DNA of 64,000 nt. Source: Amborella trichopoda. Its lineage: Eukaryota; Streptophyta; Magnoliopsida; Amborellales; Amborellaceae. Of this stretch, positions 1 through 11,127 are shown one piece after another. The notes beneath the pieces were generated by a model. That model was not told the origin of the DNA. It searched no databases and worked only from the letters and a program-made list of their open reading frames with translations. The stretch is taken from positions 6,856-70,855 of the forward strand of contig NW_006498572.1 of the NCBI RefSeq assembly GCF_000471905.2. Direction: 5' to 3'. Position 1 is the first letter of the stretch. Every line of letters starts with the position of its first letter. The position numbers and the translations under genes are program-made.

Positions 1-3
<3 letters not shown>

Positions 4-46
<43 letters not shown>
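4..46. repeat. (TA)n microsatellite, left of MITE
   Basis: Uninterrupted TA dinucleotides. It abuts the left end of a foldback element whose right end is also TA repeats (498-516), so the element probably inserted into one TA tract. Confidence 0.97.
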
Positions 47-49
<3 letters not shown>

Positions 50-497
50 GATACTAGGGTGAGTCCACTAGCACACAGAATAGTATAAGCCCAATAGTCC
101 AGATTTAATCTGGGCCGATCTAACGGTCGAGAGTGTTTGAATTTTTTTTTTTTTCACAAATCCAAATCTTTTGAAATTTTAGTTAAATATTCTTCTCATC
201 AAGCCTCAGCTTATAAAAATAATAATCCGTAAAATTAAAAATGATCAAAATACCCCCAAAATTTTACTAGGCTATTTTGGTTATTTTTTCATGTAAAATA
301 TTTTTTTAATAGTTTTGGAATATTCACCTATTTTTTATCAACACACGTCTAAAATTTCAAGTGATTTGGATTTGTAAAAAAAATATTAAAATTCAAACAC
401 TATCGGGTATCCGTGATCGTTAAGATCGGCCAATATTCAATCTGGGCCATTGGGTTCATTTTTTCTTGTGAGCTCATTGGCTGATAGCCTTTTCTTT
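47..497. mobile_element. Foldback MITE inside a (TA)n tract, copy 1
   Basis: The two ends are long imperfect inverted repeats of about 130 bp: the left half reads AAGCCCAATAGTCCAGATTT then ATCTGGGCCGATCTAACGG, and the right half reads GATCGGCC, CAATCTGGGCCATTGGG in mirror orientation. The middle carries an AAAATACCCCCAAAATTTT block and a core ending ATTTCAAGTGATTTGGATTT. There is no coding capacity, so the element is non-autonomous. Homologous copies lie at 39859-40315 and 45597-46440, also next to TA-rich DNA. The superfamily cannot be assigned from the ends alone; a TA or TA-rich target fits a Tc1/mariner-like or 'micron'-type MITE. Confidence 0.8.
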
Positions 498-516
498 TAT
501 ATATATATATATATAT
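498..516. repeat. (TA)n microsatellite, right of MITE
   Basis: TA repeats immediately after the inverted-repeat element; the right-hand half of the split TA tract. Confidence 0.9.
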
Positions 517-865
517 GCGACTTGTATAGGGTCGAGGCTCTAAACAATCAAATTAGAGCCCACCTTCAAATAGTGTCGAGAAATGTAATTTCAAAATTGG
601 AATATTTGACTAGCCTTAAAATTAATTTTCATCTTTAGTTATAAAATTTTAGCTTCAAAAATAATGTAGATCGAGCAGATCTTTGAAAACTTGAATAACT
701 TAAAAATTGACGGTCGAAAAATGAGTTACAAGATGCACTCTTTCTAAAACTCGAAATCCATTTTTTTCTCGAGTCCATGCATCTTGATGTTAAGATGATC
801 AATTTGAGGACAACCTATTTTCTTTAATTTGATTGTTTAGAGCGTCTGCTCTATATAATTTTTGT
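517..865. mobile_element. Foldback MITE family A, copy 1
   Basis: The left end has CTTGTATAGGGTCGAGGCTC followed by TAAACAATCAAATTAGAGCC; the right end has the mirror image, TTTAATTTGATTGTTTAGAG then CTCTATATAA. The interior contains the family landmarks seen in the other copies: 'TGTAGATCGAGCAGATCT', 'AAAATTGACGGTC', 'ATGAGTTACAAGATGCACT' and 'CATCTTGATGTTAAGATGAT'. No ORF of substance. Further copies are at 4415, 8553, 9867 (two nested) and 10731. Confidence 0.8.
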
Positions 866-1680
866 TTTTTACTTTTTTTTCGCGGGTGCGTGCATGACAA
901 ATCACACCATCAACAGGCCAAGCTTCCACGTATCCACGTAGTTATCAACGGTTAGGATGTCTTTGTTGAGTACTACAATTGCCTAAGCTTGCACGCATTC
1001 CTCAACAATGTCTCTGTCGAGTCTTGCAACATGCTTTCCCTTCTTTGTATACAACGTATAGTTATATACGTGAACGCGAATTTCAAAATGTTTGGTTTGT
1101 CGGTGGACCCCAAAACATCCCAATCTTAAAAAAAATTGTCGTTTTCACCAACTTGAATCCCCATTTTTTCCGGTGTTCAATAATAGAATAAGTAAATGGT
1201 GTACGGACACTAAAACTAATAGGAAAATAGGGACAGATTCATATTTTATAAAAAATTATATGGAAGGTCGGTTTCCTTACAAATTTTATTTATTTATGTT
1301 TCCCATTTTGCTTCTTGTCCAATGTTAGACCAGTTTTTTTTTCTTCAAAAATGGAGTTGTATCCTTGGTCTTAAGGCACTTCGGGGTCAATTCGATGTCC
1401 TAACAATTGGCCTGCCCGAAATTTGGCCTGCCCTAATGTTGGAGAGCTCGGATCTGTTTGGAACTTCATTTAAGCAATCAGTTAGATGTTTATGCCATCA
1501 AACTGCTAATGGAAAAATATAAATTTACTAGTTTGATAGTTTGAACATGGGACCGGTGTGATGTTCTTTGACAGTCTAAGATGTAGAGGGTTCCAACGAC
1601 TAAACTTTCGGGGTAGTTTGATAATTAAAACATCAGACTTGTTCAGAAGTGCCCTAAAACAAAGACACAAACCTACATTT
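866..1680. other. Gene-free AT-rich stretch
   Basis: Only short open frames without recognisable domains. A GC-richer patch at about 1370-1450 (repeated CCTGCCC/GGCCTGCCC) has no identifiable function. Confidence 0.5.
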
Positions 1681-1681
1681 G

Positions 1682-1731
<50 letters not shown>

Positions 1732-1749
1732 AGAAAAAAGAAAAAAGAA
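1681..1749. repeat. Poly(A)/(GA5)n low-complexity tract
   Basis: A run of about 30 A followed by GAAAAA-type repeats. It may be the decayed oligo(A) tail of a retroposon, but no LINE or SINE body is visible upstream. From 1750 to 2074 I see only a small inverted motif (GGGAAGTTTTCCC near 1970). Confidence 0.85.
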
Positions 1750-2074
1750 AGGTTAATGTTAACATCAGCCCGAGGGCAAACTAAGAAAAATAAAAGACAA
1801 AACTAATCATAAGTAAAGTCATGATATTTTTGAGAAATGTGTCGATGACATGAAGTGAGAGAAGCTTGAGCTGAGGGACATGGTTTCTCCATGACATGCT
1901 CTCATGATGCTCTCAGTTGATATCTTTTATTTTCAATGGTATTGCAGAATTGGGAAAGTCAAGGGGAGACGGGAAGTTTTCCCTAGAGAAGTGTTGTAGA
2001 CAGCTTTCATCGCCAAGGAAAGAGCTTTGAGAGCCCCACAAAATGAGATGTGGGTAAGATGTAACACCCATATT

Positions 2075-2585
2075 AGGGGGAAGCTTTCCCTTTAATATGA
2101 TCTCCGCCATCAGATCTGATTAGATGGTTGAGGTGGCTTGAGTCACAATGTCACAAGTTGGCTCTTGAATGTCACATATTGATCCGGCAACTCCAAGTGT
2201 TTTGTTTTTAATATTTATTTTATAAATCATCTTGTAGCGAAATTTGCGGCACACATACAACTAACAGTAGTGCTTATAATAAAAATAATAAAAGAATATT
2301 TCATGTGATAAAAATTATCAAAATACCCCTAAATTTTTTATTTTTAAGGGTGTTTTTGGCCATTTATTTTCATGGGATTTGTTTTTTTAGATGCGTCCAA
2401 GAAAAGGAGATGTGACCGCCTAAATTTCAGTCAAAACAGTTTTGTAATCAAATAGTATTTTGGCATGACATTGTGACTTGAGTAATCTTAATCATCAATC
2501 CAGATCTACCAACTATCCAGATCTTCCGACTGCGAAGTGAGGTTGCATACAATTTACATATGGTTGAGGAAAGCTTTCCCTTAAA
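2075..2585. mobile_element. Foldback MITE with AAGCTTTCC ends
   Basis: The ends carry GGGGGAAGCTTTCCC (left) and GAGGAAAGCTTTCCC (right). Subterminally, the left CAGATCTGATTAGATGGTT and GGCTTGAGTCACAATGTCA are mirrored on the right by TGACATTGTGACTTGAG and CAATCCAGATCTACC. The centre has the same 'ATCAAAATACCCCTAAA' / 'GGGTGTTTTTGGCC' palindrome and 'AGATGCGTCC...CTAAATTTCAGT' core found in the TA-tract MITEs. It lies about 330 bp downstream of the stop of the only intact gene here. No coding content. Confidence 0.7.
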
Positions 2586-2916
2586 GATTAGCACTTATAT
2601 GGAATTTTAATCTATCCAAATTAATCTCAGGCACCAACAAACAACATTTAATTGTTTAAAGTAACTTTTTATATCATTGGCAACTTACGTAATTTTTCGG
2701 CTTCATCCAAAATCAGGCCCTAAATATACTGTTATCTGAAATTCTGTTTTTTGATTCAACCCACATTGATCTCAACACTTTTCAACTGGTTGTACATGAT
2801 ACAAAGAATAGAGTAACTATACATCAATTAAAGCATATAAAGTTTAAAGGGTAAGTATTGGACCCACAATCCTCCTTTCATCGCATTTCTTACTGTTTGT
2901 AGGGTAGGGTTTGCAC

Positions 2917-3378
2917 CTACTGCCACGTGTCCTCCTCCCACAAGGGACTATAGGTGTGTTCCAAAGGGTGGTCAACATAGTGGAAGGGATAGCACTCTCT
3001 TAAACCAGGCTCCCCTCCATCCTGGTCCATCCATCCAATCTCATCCATACACGTGTCCAGACACCATTGGTCCATGCCATAACTCATCGGAGTCGTGACT
3101 TCATCGACCCAGCCAAAGGGCTCGTACATCTCCCACATCGATGTCGAGCATTGGTCCTCGGGTTCGCTTCCGAATCCAGGTGAAAAACAGTTGTTAGGGT
3201 CAATCTCTGCTTCCAAGGATCTCATCACATCGCTCAACTTCTCCTCCTCCTCTGCCCCCTCAGCAGTTTGTCCCTCCTCCAACAAGGCCATGATCATGGC
3301 TCCATCCAAACCAGGCTCAGAGAATTTCAGGTTCTCCAGGACCATTGCATCGAAGTTCTCGTATGCAATCAAATCCAT
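2917..3378 (-). CDS. Small acidic plant protein of unknown function (153 aa, single exon)
   Basis: An intact ORF, ATG at 3376-3378, stop at 2917-2919. The protein is strongly acidic: I count 37 Asp/Glu against 4 Lys/Arg, with 6 Trp. The N-terminus MDLIAYENFDAMVLENLKF is followed by an acidic EEEE run near residue 45, a Trp/Asp/Met-rich middle (GWMDQDGG) and a C-terminal block PLEHTYSPLWEED. No signal peptide, membrane helix or known catalytic motif. The N- and C-terminal blocks resemble a small angiosperm-specific family of unannotated proteins; that is from memory and no function is implied. A TATA box about 120 bp upstream and no need for an intron favour a real gene. The overlapping plus-strand frames at 3095-3471 are its shadows. 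It is the only unbroken host-type coding unit in the window. Confidence 0.8.
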   Translation of the reverse strand: MDLIAYENFDAMVLENLKFSEPGLDGAMIMALLEEGQTAEGAEEEEKLSDVMRSLEAEIDPNNCFSPGFGSEPEDQCSTSMWEMYEPFGWVDEVTTPMSYGMDQWCLDTCMDEIGWMDQDGGEPGLRECYPFHYVDHPLEHTYSPLWEEDTWQ

Positions 3379-3492
3379 CTCTCAAAACTAAAAAACACAG
3401 AGGAGAAAGAATATCCAAAACAGGAAAAGCTCACAGTATTCAGTAGAAACAATGAAGCAACAATGGTTTGATGAGTGCTTCTCCTGTGAGGA

Positions 3493-3505
3493 CCCTTTTA
3501 TAGGC
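3493..3505 (-). promoter_or_regulatory. TATA box of the small acidic protein gene
   Basis: On the minus strand GCCTATAAAAGGG, a strong plant TATA element. Transcription would start near 3465-3470, giving a 5' UTR of about 90 nt. A GATAA-type motif (CTTATCAGG on the minus strand) lies about 15 bp upstream. Confidence 0.7.
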
Positions 3506-4380
3506 AATGCACCTGATAAGGATAACTTAAACGTTAAGAGCCTACCATGTGCAACTAAATCACTCAAAAAGCTCAACAATGACCCCACATGGATTAGATC
3601 TACAAGGTAAGTGGCTCCTCTGACTGGTGCGTGCTTTACAGGTAAGGGAGACCGGGCGGCACCCACATGAGTGACGACAGACAGGATTGGGACAAGGATG
3701 AGAACGGGATCGACAGCGACACCGGTGGCGGCAACAAGAAGCTACAACAACATTGGTGGCTCAGGGGGCCATGGCCATTATCTTAAGGACATAAAATAAT
3801 GGCTTGAGGGTGGGACTGACGCCAAAACCACTAGGTTTAGGTTAAACCACTAGGTTTAGGTTTTAAAATAAGTGTATTGTCTCCATATTCTAACCACCTA
3901 ATTTCTTGCAATTGATTTTGCACATGGTGGGTTGTAGATATGCAATCCCTTCCTCATCGCTAATGGGTGGTGAAGCTCTCTCCATGTGATGCCAACCCAT
4001 CCATCTTTTGAATGTGACCCTCCACCATCTTTGCAGTGGTGGGGGAAATCCCCAGAAGGGCAAGGGGCTGTCTAGTACCCTAATCCATCATCCAACATTT
4101 GCAAGTAATGGGTAAAATTGTGCCCTAACTTTACTAGCATGTCTGATCACTTCTACAATGAGTGAATGCTAGCAACAGCATACTAAGATTAGGGAAAGTG
4201 TAATTTGATGTATATGCTCATGATGGAAACTTGACCTTGTAACTTCTCACTGTTCAATCCAATGGGCAAGTTGGAGATGGAGGGCCCAAATGAATGACAT
4301 GTTTGATGGAACTCACACCCTCCATCATCCTCAAACCGATTGATGGAATGGTAATAACTTCGTTGTAGTCGTAGTACTAA
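3506..4380. other. Upstream region of the acidic-protein gene; no other gene seen
   Basis: The proximal promoter for 2917-3378 must lie here. A GC-rich patch at about 3640-3780 and a doubled 'CACTAGGTTTAGGTT' at 3830-3860 are the only notable features. No domain-bearing ORF. Confidence 0.4.
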
Positions 4381-4414
4381 AAAATAAAATAATAAATAAT
4401 AATAATAATAATGA
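4381..4414. repeat. (AAT)n microsatellite
   Basis: AAT/AATA repeats directly flanking the left end of a family A MITE. Confidence 0.85.
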
Positions 4415-4799
4415 ACAAATTTTTATAAGGTTTATGCTCTAAACAATCAAATTAGGGAGCGCCTCAAAAATTCATTACAATTAGTTGTTTCGATGCCCAA
4501 AGATTCTTAAATCCTATCATCTCAGCATTGTGATACATGGATGTAGAAAAATTACTTCAAGTCTTAGAAATAGTGCGTCTAGTAATGCATATCAAGACCG
4601 TCAATTTTCATGTTTTTCAACTGCTCGTAGGTCTGCTTGATCTACATTATTTTTGAAGCTTTGAATTCTATGACGAGATTAAAATAAATTTCCAAACCAC
4701 TATAAAGATTTTCGGTACTGAAACAACACCTTTTGATATTTTTCAATGTGCACCTACTTTGATTATTTAAGGCATGAGCCTTATACAAACCACACCCTA
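4415..4799. mobile_element. Foldback MITE family A, copy 2
   Basis: Left: TTATAAGGTTTATGCTCTAA, then ACAATCAAATTAGG. Right: TTTGATTATTTAAGGCATG then CCTTATACAAACCACACCC. The interior landmarks (CTACATTATTTTTGAAGC, GTCAATTTTCATG) run in the inverse orientation to copy 1. The right-hand end keeps the family terminus GGGTGTGGTTTGTATAAGG on the minus strand. Confidence 0.8.
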
Positions 4800-4825
4800 A
4801 TAACGATAACGATAACGAGTAACAA

Positions 4826-4832
4826 CAACATC

Positions 4833-4864
<32 letters not shown>

Positions 4865-4865
4865 T
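4826..4865. repeat. (ATC)n microsatellite
   Basis: CATCATCAT repeats with one CAC interruption, preceded by (AACGAT)n-like repeats at about 4801-4820. It begins right after the family A copy. Confidence 0.9.
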
Positions 4866-5938
4866 AATACTAGAAATAGTTGAGCAGGATTCTATTCTAG
4901 GTTTGGTTTCAAGAATGCACGTGTAAGATCGGCTGAAAACCAAATGCTATCACATAAAGATTTTTTTTTTTTTCTCATCTTTTTCTTTTTAAGTCTTAAT
5001 GCTATAATGCCTTTTTCGTTATTTTTTTCCTTTCAATCATGCATGCTATGTTCCCTCGGGAGCATACTGCACATGTGCTCGTAGAGTCCTAAGGCCGACT
5101 TTTGAAGATTTTCCTATCAAAAGTTTTTCGAACCACCTAAGAATCCTAGATGACTATTTTCAGAAGGAAAAGTTCAAAATTTGCGTATTCTAACACTTAA
5201 ATCTTACCCTACAAAAATTGGAGGGTCTCTGCTCGATCTCAAGGCATTATTTTTTTTGAAGTGTACAGATAGCTGTGTTTTTTTTTCTTTTATTTTTAAA
5301 TTGAGGTTAGTGTATAGGTTAAAGAGCTTACCCCCAAACTTTGGGATCCTAAAATTACTCCTAGATTGGGTTTCACTTGAGGGAATAGATGGACAGTGTA
5401 CTCCAATAGGTGTAGGGGTATAAAATCTTTTGGGTTCTTTTTTTGTTAGTATCATTACAACAACGGCAACAACTTTTCTTAGTATGATGCTTTAGGACAA
5501 TGAAACATATTGAATGGTGATTTGAGTGATCTGGCGATTGAAATATTTTTTAGGTTCATGTCACCTAATATTAGAATTATTTTATTTAGTGATTTACAAG
5601 GTACGGAAGTAGGAATCTTTAAAGAGCAAGGATGGTTAGGGTACTTTAGCGAGCATCACGGCATGATATGAGGGACCCCATGAGTGTGGTCCACGCGAGC
5701 ATTGTGGAACAAAGAGGGTGTATGGCAACGACAAAATATCACAACAAGACGACCATATCCTAGATGTGCATAAAATTATTTAGGTATATGAGAGAGAGAC
5801 ATAAAATATTATGTACAAGAGAGAGAGTCTTTGACTTATGGACCACTTAATATTCACGGGCAAATTGTTAGAGAGAGAGACAAGGATTGCAATAGGCCAG
5901 CCTAGCCCTAGCCCCAGCCCGGTCCTTGTCCCTTTAGG
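4866..5938. other. Gene-free stretch
   Basis: Only short unassignable frames and homopolymer T runs (4963-4973, 5278-5288). A GA-rich patch lies at 5788-5830 (GAGAGAGAC). No conserved coding signal seen. Confidence 0.4.
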
Positions 5939-6653
5939 TAGGGGTGGCAATGGACTCAAACTTGACCTGGGACCCGTCGGGTATAGCCGACACAGGTTTG
6001 AGTATGGGTCCAACATTTGGACTCGGTGGGTTGGGTTCAGGTCCAAAACTTGAACCTGAGCACTATTTGGCTCTGGGTTTGGGTTCGGTTGGACTCGACC
6101 CATACTAGTAAACTGTTGAAGATAAAATACTTCATGCCTTATTCATTTGGATGTATTAAGAATCGTATATAATAAGAACTCGTAGTCGTATTTAGCTATT
6201 TAACGACAAAAACAAGCGGCTTGAAATCCAATGGCAGGTGATTGTGACCATGTTACCATAATATGGATATATGATTGGTAAAAAAATTGGTAAAACAAAA
6301 GAAGCTCATAGTGAGGGTGGCAATGACGTGACTAGACAAGATATACCCGGGACTTGACAGGTACGGGTATCAGTCTAGCTTTTAAACCTGATGGCTCGTG
6401 TCTGGATCCAAAACCTAGACCCAAATACTATTTGGGTCAAGGTCCAAGTTCAGCTGGACCCGACTCGTTACCGCCCCTACCTATAGTGCCAGTCTAGCCT
6501 AGTCCGGCCCTGTGAAGCCAAAAAAAACGAAAAAATAAAAAAATAAAAAAAAGAGGGCCGACCCTACGTAGCTTGGCCCTCAAGCCTCAACTTCTAGGCT
6601 AGGCCCGAATTTTTCTCGGCCAGGCTGGGTGCCCGGGCCTATTGCCAGCCCTA
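5939..6653. mobile_element. Possible hAT-type non-autonomous element(s) with TAGGGGTGGCAA ends
   Basis: The left end reads TAGGGGTGGCAATGG and the right end ATTGCCAGCCCTA, an inverted match typical of plant hAT-like TIRs (TAGGGNTGGCAA). A third, internal copy of the motif (GAGGGTGGCAATGACG) is at about 6314. The body is rich in 'GACCCGACC/GGGTTCGG' type repeats, common in plant intergenic DNA, and may be two partial units side by side. No 8-bp target duplication was found, so the boundaries are tentative. The open frames across it are repeat-derived. Confidence 0.4.
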
Positions 6654-7084
6654 CGTAGGGAGAGTGATGGGCAAGCCAGTGGCAGTTTAAAACTAGATAT
6701 AAGAGATCTGCCGACCACTTTTAACCCGTGAATCTATTGGGGCAGGTACCTGTCGCCCTTCAATCACGTGGCAAGTAGGACCTTTATTCACAATGTATCA
6801 GTGATGAATGGACCGAGGCTCACCGTCCACTTAAAAAACATATCATATGGAGCGGGTCCTACCTTTATTAGTTCGCATGAACGGTCGGCGCCCATTCAAC
6901 TGGGCCATTGATGAGCATCATTCCCGAAATCAGATATGCTAAATATCAAGATTAGCCCTTTAGACACATACACCCGCAGGTCATTTAAAGAGAAAAAAGA
7001 TTTGGAAAAAGTTCCTATACTTTCTCTAGTGTATGGATGATATATGCTCCTTCTCGGTCCAATTGTGATCAAGTAAGCCACTCA
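6654..7084. other. Gene-free stretch
   Basis: No recognisable gene or repeat boundary. Confidence 0.35.
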
Positions 7085-7495
7085 ACGTTTCATTTAGATT
7101 CGATGTCTTAGAGTATTTTATTTTTTAATTTATTTATAAGTTATATAAATATAAAATTTGATCCGTGCCATCATCTCAATGAGATGCTCCTAAAATAAAT
7201 ATTAAAAAAATATTTTTTATAAAATACAATGATCAAAATATCCCTCAAACTTTCAGAGACATTGTGGCCATTTTGTTTTATTAGGAATATTTTCTTTATA
7301 TGTTTTACAGGTGCGAGTTTAAGAGAGAAGTGGACACCTAAAATTTGGTATCAAAATGTTTTGTATAAAAAAGTTAAAAATAAAATAATGAAATGGCAGA
7401 CCATCGCAGCCATCCATTTAGAACAGCAGGATGAATATGGGGAAGTATATAGGTTTTATATGGTAGGAGAAATATAGAAAGCTTTTTTCAAAGAT
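7085..7495. mobile_element. MITE relic sharing the common core
   Basis: Contains GATCAAAATATCCCTCAAA plus TTGTGGCCATTTTG, then ACAGGTGCGAGTTTAAGAGA and GTGGACACCTAAAATTTGG: the same centre as the elements at 47, 2075, 13490, 14951, 39859 and 45597. The right end (TAGGAGAAATATAGAAAGC) resembles the right end of the relic at 13490-13745. The left terminus is not recognisable, so it is probably degraded. Confidence 0.5.
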
Positions 7496-8552
7496 TTTAG
7501 GTGACACGTCAAAAAGGGGTCCTAGAAGACTTTGTACTCCTGAGGGAGTGTATTGCATATTTATTTACGACCCTTAATTTTACTGATATAACCTCTTCAA
7601 TTTATAGCCTAACCTTAATAATAAAAACGATCCAAATCACATTCTCAATAGGTTTTGAAAAGCTAATGTCATTTCACCCCATTTTTTAGGGTGAAATCTA
7701 AATATTAGAAGACTCAAACATCCAAATTTTTTCTTTTGAAAATAATCATTCAATGATTCTAAAATTCCCAAAATTTATACCCTTCCCAAAATAATAGCGC
7801 ACAATGAAAGATCTCAAAATTTTAGACCAAATAATATCTCCCAAATTGGTCATCTACATGAGGGAGTCAACATACAGGATGCTAATGCTCCCATGGGAGA
7901 AATGACAAAAACACATTAACACATGACTGTTTACATTTGATAAAAGATGGTCACAAATTAATCTTGAATATTTATTGGGTGGTTGCATATACTCCATCGA
8001 CCAAAGTCAAATTTTAAAAAAAACTTTTTTGAATTTTGTGCCACATCCAAGCTATCAAATTTCACATCAGATAGTTAAAAGTAATTGGGATCACCTTGTA
8101 TTAAAGGTAAATGATCTCATCGTGTACAATCCCCACACACATTCCCATGTTTCAATGAATTAGCTTTGCCATTTAATACTGCTCAACTACCCAAAAGAAA
8201 AAAAAAACAAAAAAATCCTAAACCGTTCTCCGCCTGTGCATTGAATGTCTTGCACCAAAGTATTTTGGCATATGTCCTTTTCTGGATTTTCCTGTGTGCC
8301 CAGGGCGTTCATTGCTAAACGTGGGCGTGGGGGTTACGTCGAAGTAGGTCTACCGATCTGCTGTATATTACATGCACATGCAAGTTCACGTGGGTGGTGG
8401 CTCAATAGGTTCTGATGAGGACACGTGGACTTGGGGCAATCTCGACCCTCCATTCTTCATCTAAGAGATTTTGAAGTGTAACAGCTGGCAGGTCCACTTG
8501 CTTAAAAAATGGACGTCCCACTAAGTTGGGCCCCCAGCTTTTTCACATTTAT
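7496..8552. other. Gene-free stretch
   Basis: Low-complexity AT-rich DNA. The short frames at 7501-7689 and 7975-8163 show no domain or codon pattern I can support. Confidence 0.4.
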
Positions 8553-8946
8553 AAGGAAAAAATTTATATAGATCCGCGGCTCTAAACAACCAAATTTGAG
8601 CCTACCTCAAAAACTTTCACCAGAAGAGGTTTTGATGTTCAAATATCTTCAAATTGATCATTTCGACATCAAGATGCATGGACTCGAGAAAAAAATGGAT
8701 TTCAAGTTTTAGAAATAGTGTATTTTGTAACGCATTTTGGACTGTCAATTTTCAATATGTTCAAATTTTCATAGATCTGTCGATCTGCACTATTTTTGAA
8801 GCTTTAAACTTTATAAATCACTATAAAAAATATATTTTAAGGTTGTCACGAAGATTTTCAGTATTGAAACAACAGTTCTCTACACTATTTAAAGGTAGGC
8901 TCTAATTTGATTGTTTAGAGCCTAGGCTCTATACAAACTGCACCCT
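8553..8946. mobile_element. Foldback MITE family A, copy 3
   Basis: The right end is the best-preserved terminus: GATTGTTTAGAGCCTAGG then CTCTATACAAACTGCACCC. The left end is its diverged mirror (TTTATATAGATCCGCGGCTC). Interior: CATCAAGATGCATGGACTCG, TTTCAAGTTTTAGAAATAGT, GACTGTCAATTTTCA. About 390 bp, no coding content. Confidence 0.85.
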
Positions 8947-9866
8947 TATTCAAAATAATAATAATGAACACCGTCATTTTTATATCGAGAGAAGCAATTG
9001 AAGGAGAATTATTCAATTCTCCATTCCTGCGGTTAATGTTTAGCTAATGGAATTAAAAAGGACCCATGTTTTTCAATATCGAGAGATTTTGGATTTTCAT
9101 TATCCAAATTGACTCATGTGTTTATTTAAAAATGACTTTTTTAAAAAATATAACCACGGATATTAAAAAGAAAAATTGTTTCATGCGGGCTGGACCGCAT
9201 GACTACCGCATGACTACATATGCGGTCTGAGAAGTGTAAAGCATCCATCTTAAAGATGGATGTAAGTAGGTGTTCCATCTGAAAACAATGGAAACTAACA
9301 GTCCAAATGTTTTCTTACTAGAATTATTATTTATAGTTTTAAATTTTACTTATTTTTTCATATTCATGATCTCTATGTTAGAAATGATATGTCCTTAAAA
9401 ATTAAGTCCTAAAATCCATCTCAAAAATATATTTATTAATAAGCCCGCATTTCTACATATTAGGTCCTATTAAAAATTTGAAGTCATTTGTGACTTTGGA
9501 TTTTCAGTTTGGACATAAGAGCTATACGCGTAATATATAAAAAAATAAGAGTAATTCTTAGAATTGTAGTACATAGAATATACGGGTAAAGTTCTCACAT
9601 CAGAAAGTTGGAGATGGTTTGTAAAAGAATCACAAGATCAGTTTTCATGGAAAAGAAAATCAATTTTGGGGAATAAGGGAGCTAGGGTTTCCCTTGCACT
9701 AGGTCCCGTCTTCAGTCCAATTATATGGGTATAAATGTGGTCTTCAAATGTGCTCCCTTTACGAAAATTTATTCTAGAGTTCGATTTAGGATATGAAGCA
9801 TGCTCAAAGTTACTTAGATGTATTTTCCTGTTGATCCATGATTTTGATCTTGCTGTTCAAAAAACA
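8947..9866. other. Gene-free stretch with a small hairpin
   Basis: At 9193-9227 an 8-bp inverted repeat (GACCGCAT / ATGCGGTC) flanks a 19-bp loop containing a doubled CGCATGACTAC. Nothing else is recognisable. Confidence 0.35.
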
Positions 9867-10655
9867 GGCGTGGTTTGTACAAGGCTGAATCCCTGAACAA
9901 TCAAAGTAGGAAAAGGTTTATATAAGGATACTACCTTATAAAGTAGAACTACGGATGCCCCTCAAAAATCCCTCGGAAAAGGTAGTTTTAATGTTAAAAA
10001 ACCCTTTGATTGATAATCTCGACATCGAGATGTATGACTATGAAAAATAAAAAGATTTTAAGTCTAAAAAATAGTGCATTTTACAATATATTATCTACAC
10101 CGTCCATTTTCACGATTTTCATACATTTATTGATCTACTTGATTTTAACCATTTTTGAAATTTAAAATTTTATAATTAGATATAAAAATAGATTTTAAGA
10201 TAATCCTAAGAACAATTTACATCAAAATTATATACCATGATAAAATTTGTAAGTGCACCTTACCTCTACACATACGGATGCATCTGTATGCCAACTGCAC
10301 CCATCAAAGTAAGGTGCACATTCAAATCGTGTTGAAAGATGTCATTTCAGTACCCAAAATTTTTATGATGCCTGAAATTTTTTTCCATCTCTAATTATAA
10401 AATGTAACTTAAAAAAATAGTGTAGATCAAGTAGATCTATGAACACTTGAAAATCTTGAAAATTGACGGTCTAGATAATGCATTACAAGATGCTCTATTT
10501 CTAAGACTTGAAGTTTTTTTTTACCTCCATAAATTTCAAGGGTCAAGATGATCGAATTTGAAGATTTTTTTGGCATCAAAACAACTTATAGTGAATTTTT
10601 GAGGTGCGCCTTAGTTTGATTATTTGGGGCCTCAACCTTATATAATCTTCATCCT
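9867..10655. mobile_element. Two family A MITEs, nested or tandem (copies 4 and 5)
   Basis: The left terminus GCGTGGTTTGTACAAGG (about 9867) and the right terminus TTTGATTATTTGGGGCCTC (about 10600-10650) are family A ends. Between them are two interiors in opposite order. The first has 'GACATCGAGATGTATGA' and 'TCTACACCGTCCATTTTCA'; the second has 'GTAGATCAAGTAGATCTATG' and 'AAAATTGACGGTC'. A junction at about 10250-10310 has doubled 'AAGTGCACCTTAC'/'GTAAGGTGCAC' and CAACTGCACCCAT ends. This reads as one family member inserted into, or fused with, another. Confidence 0.65.
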
Positions 10656-10730
10656 TCAAAAAACAGTAAAGATTTTTCTATTATAAATCATGATAAATGG
10701 TCTCACAATAAAGAAATAAATAATCCATTT

Positions 10731-11127
10731 TGGGAAAAGTTTATATAGAGCCTAGACTCTAAACAATCAAATTAGAGCCAACCTCAAAACTTTCACTAGA
10801 GGCAGTTGCTTTTTATGCTGAAATATCATCAAATTGATCATCTTGACATCAAGATGAATGAACATGAGAAAAAGAATAGATTTAAAGTTTTAGAAATAGT
10901 GCATCTTATAATGCATTTTTGATATGTCAAATTTCAAGATTTTCAAGTTTTCATAGATATGCTCAATCTACACTATTTTTGAAACTTTAAATTTTATAAC
11001 TAAAGATGAAAATATAATTTAAGGCTATCATAAAAACTTGCCAATATTAAAACCATATTTATCGATACTATTTGAAGGTGGGCTCTAATTTGATTGTAGA
11101 GCCTCGGCCCTATACAAACCGCACCCA
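10731..11127. mobile_element. Foldback MITE family A, copy 6
   Basis: Left TTTATATAGAGCCTAGACTC, then AACAATCAAATTAGAGCC. Right TCTAATTTGATTGTAGAG, then CCCTATACAAACCGCACCCA. Interior landmarks as in copy 3 and in the same orientation. The best-matched pair of arms among the six. Confidence 0.85.

Noticed and set aside
1558..1806. 82-codon ORF with a poly-lysine run
   Set aside because: Created by the poly(A)/GA5 tract; no conserved sequence on either side.
3095..3471. Plus-strand ORFs over the acidic-protein gene
   Set aside because: Antisense shadows of the minus-strand CDS, whose TATA box and composition support the other strand.
5780..6103. 107-codon proline-rich ORF
   Set aside because: Consists of GACCC/GGGTTC intergenic repeat sequence at the edge of a hAT-like TIR; no domain.
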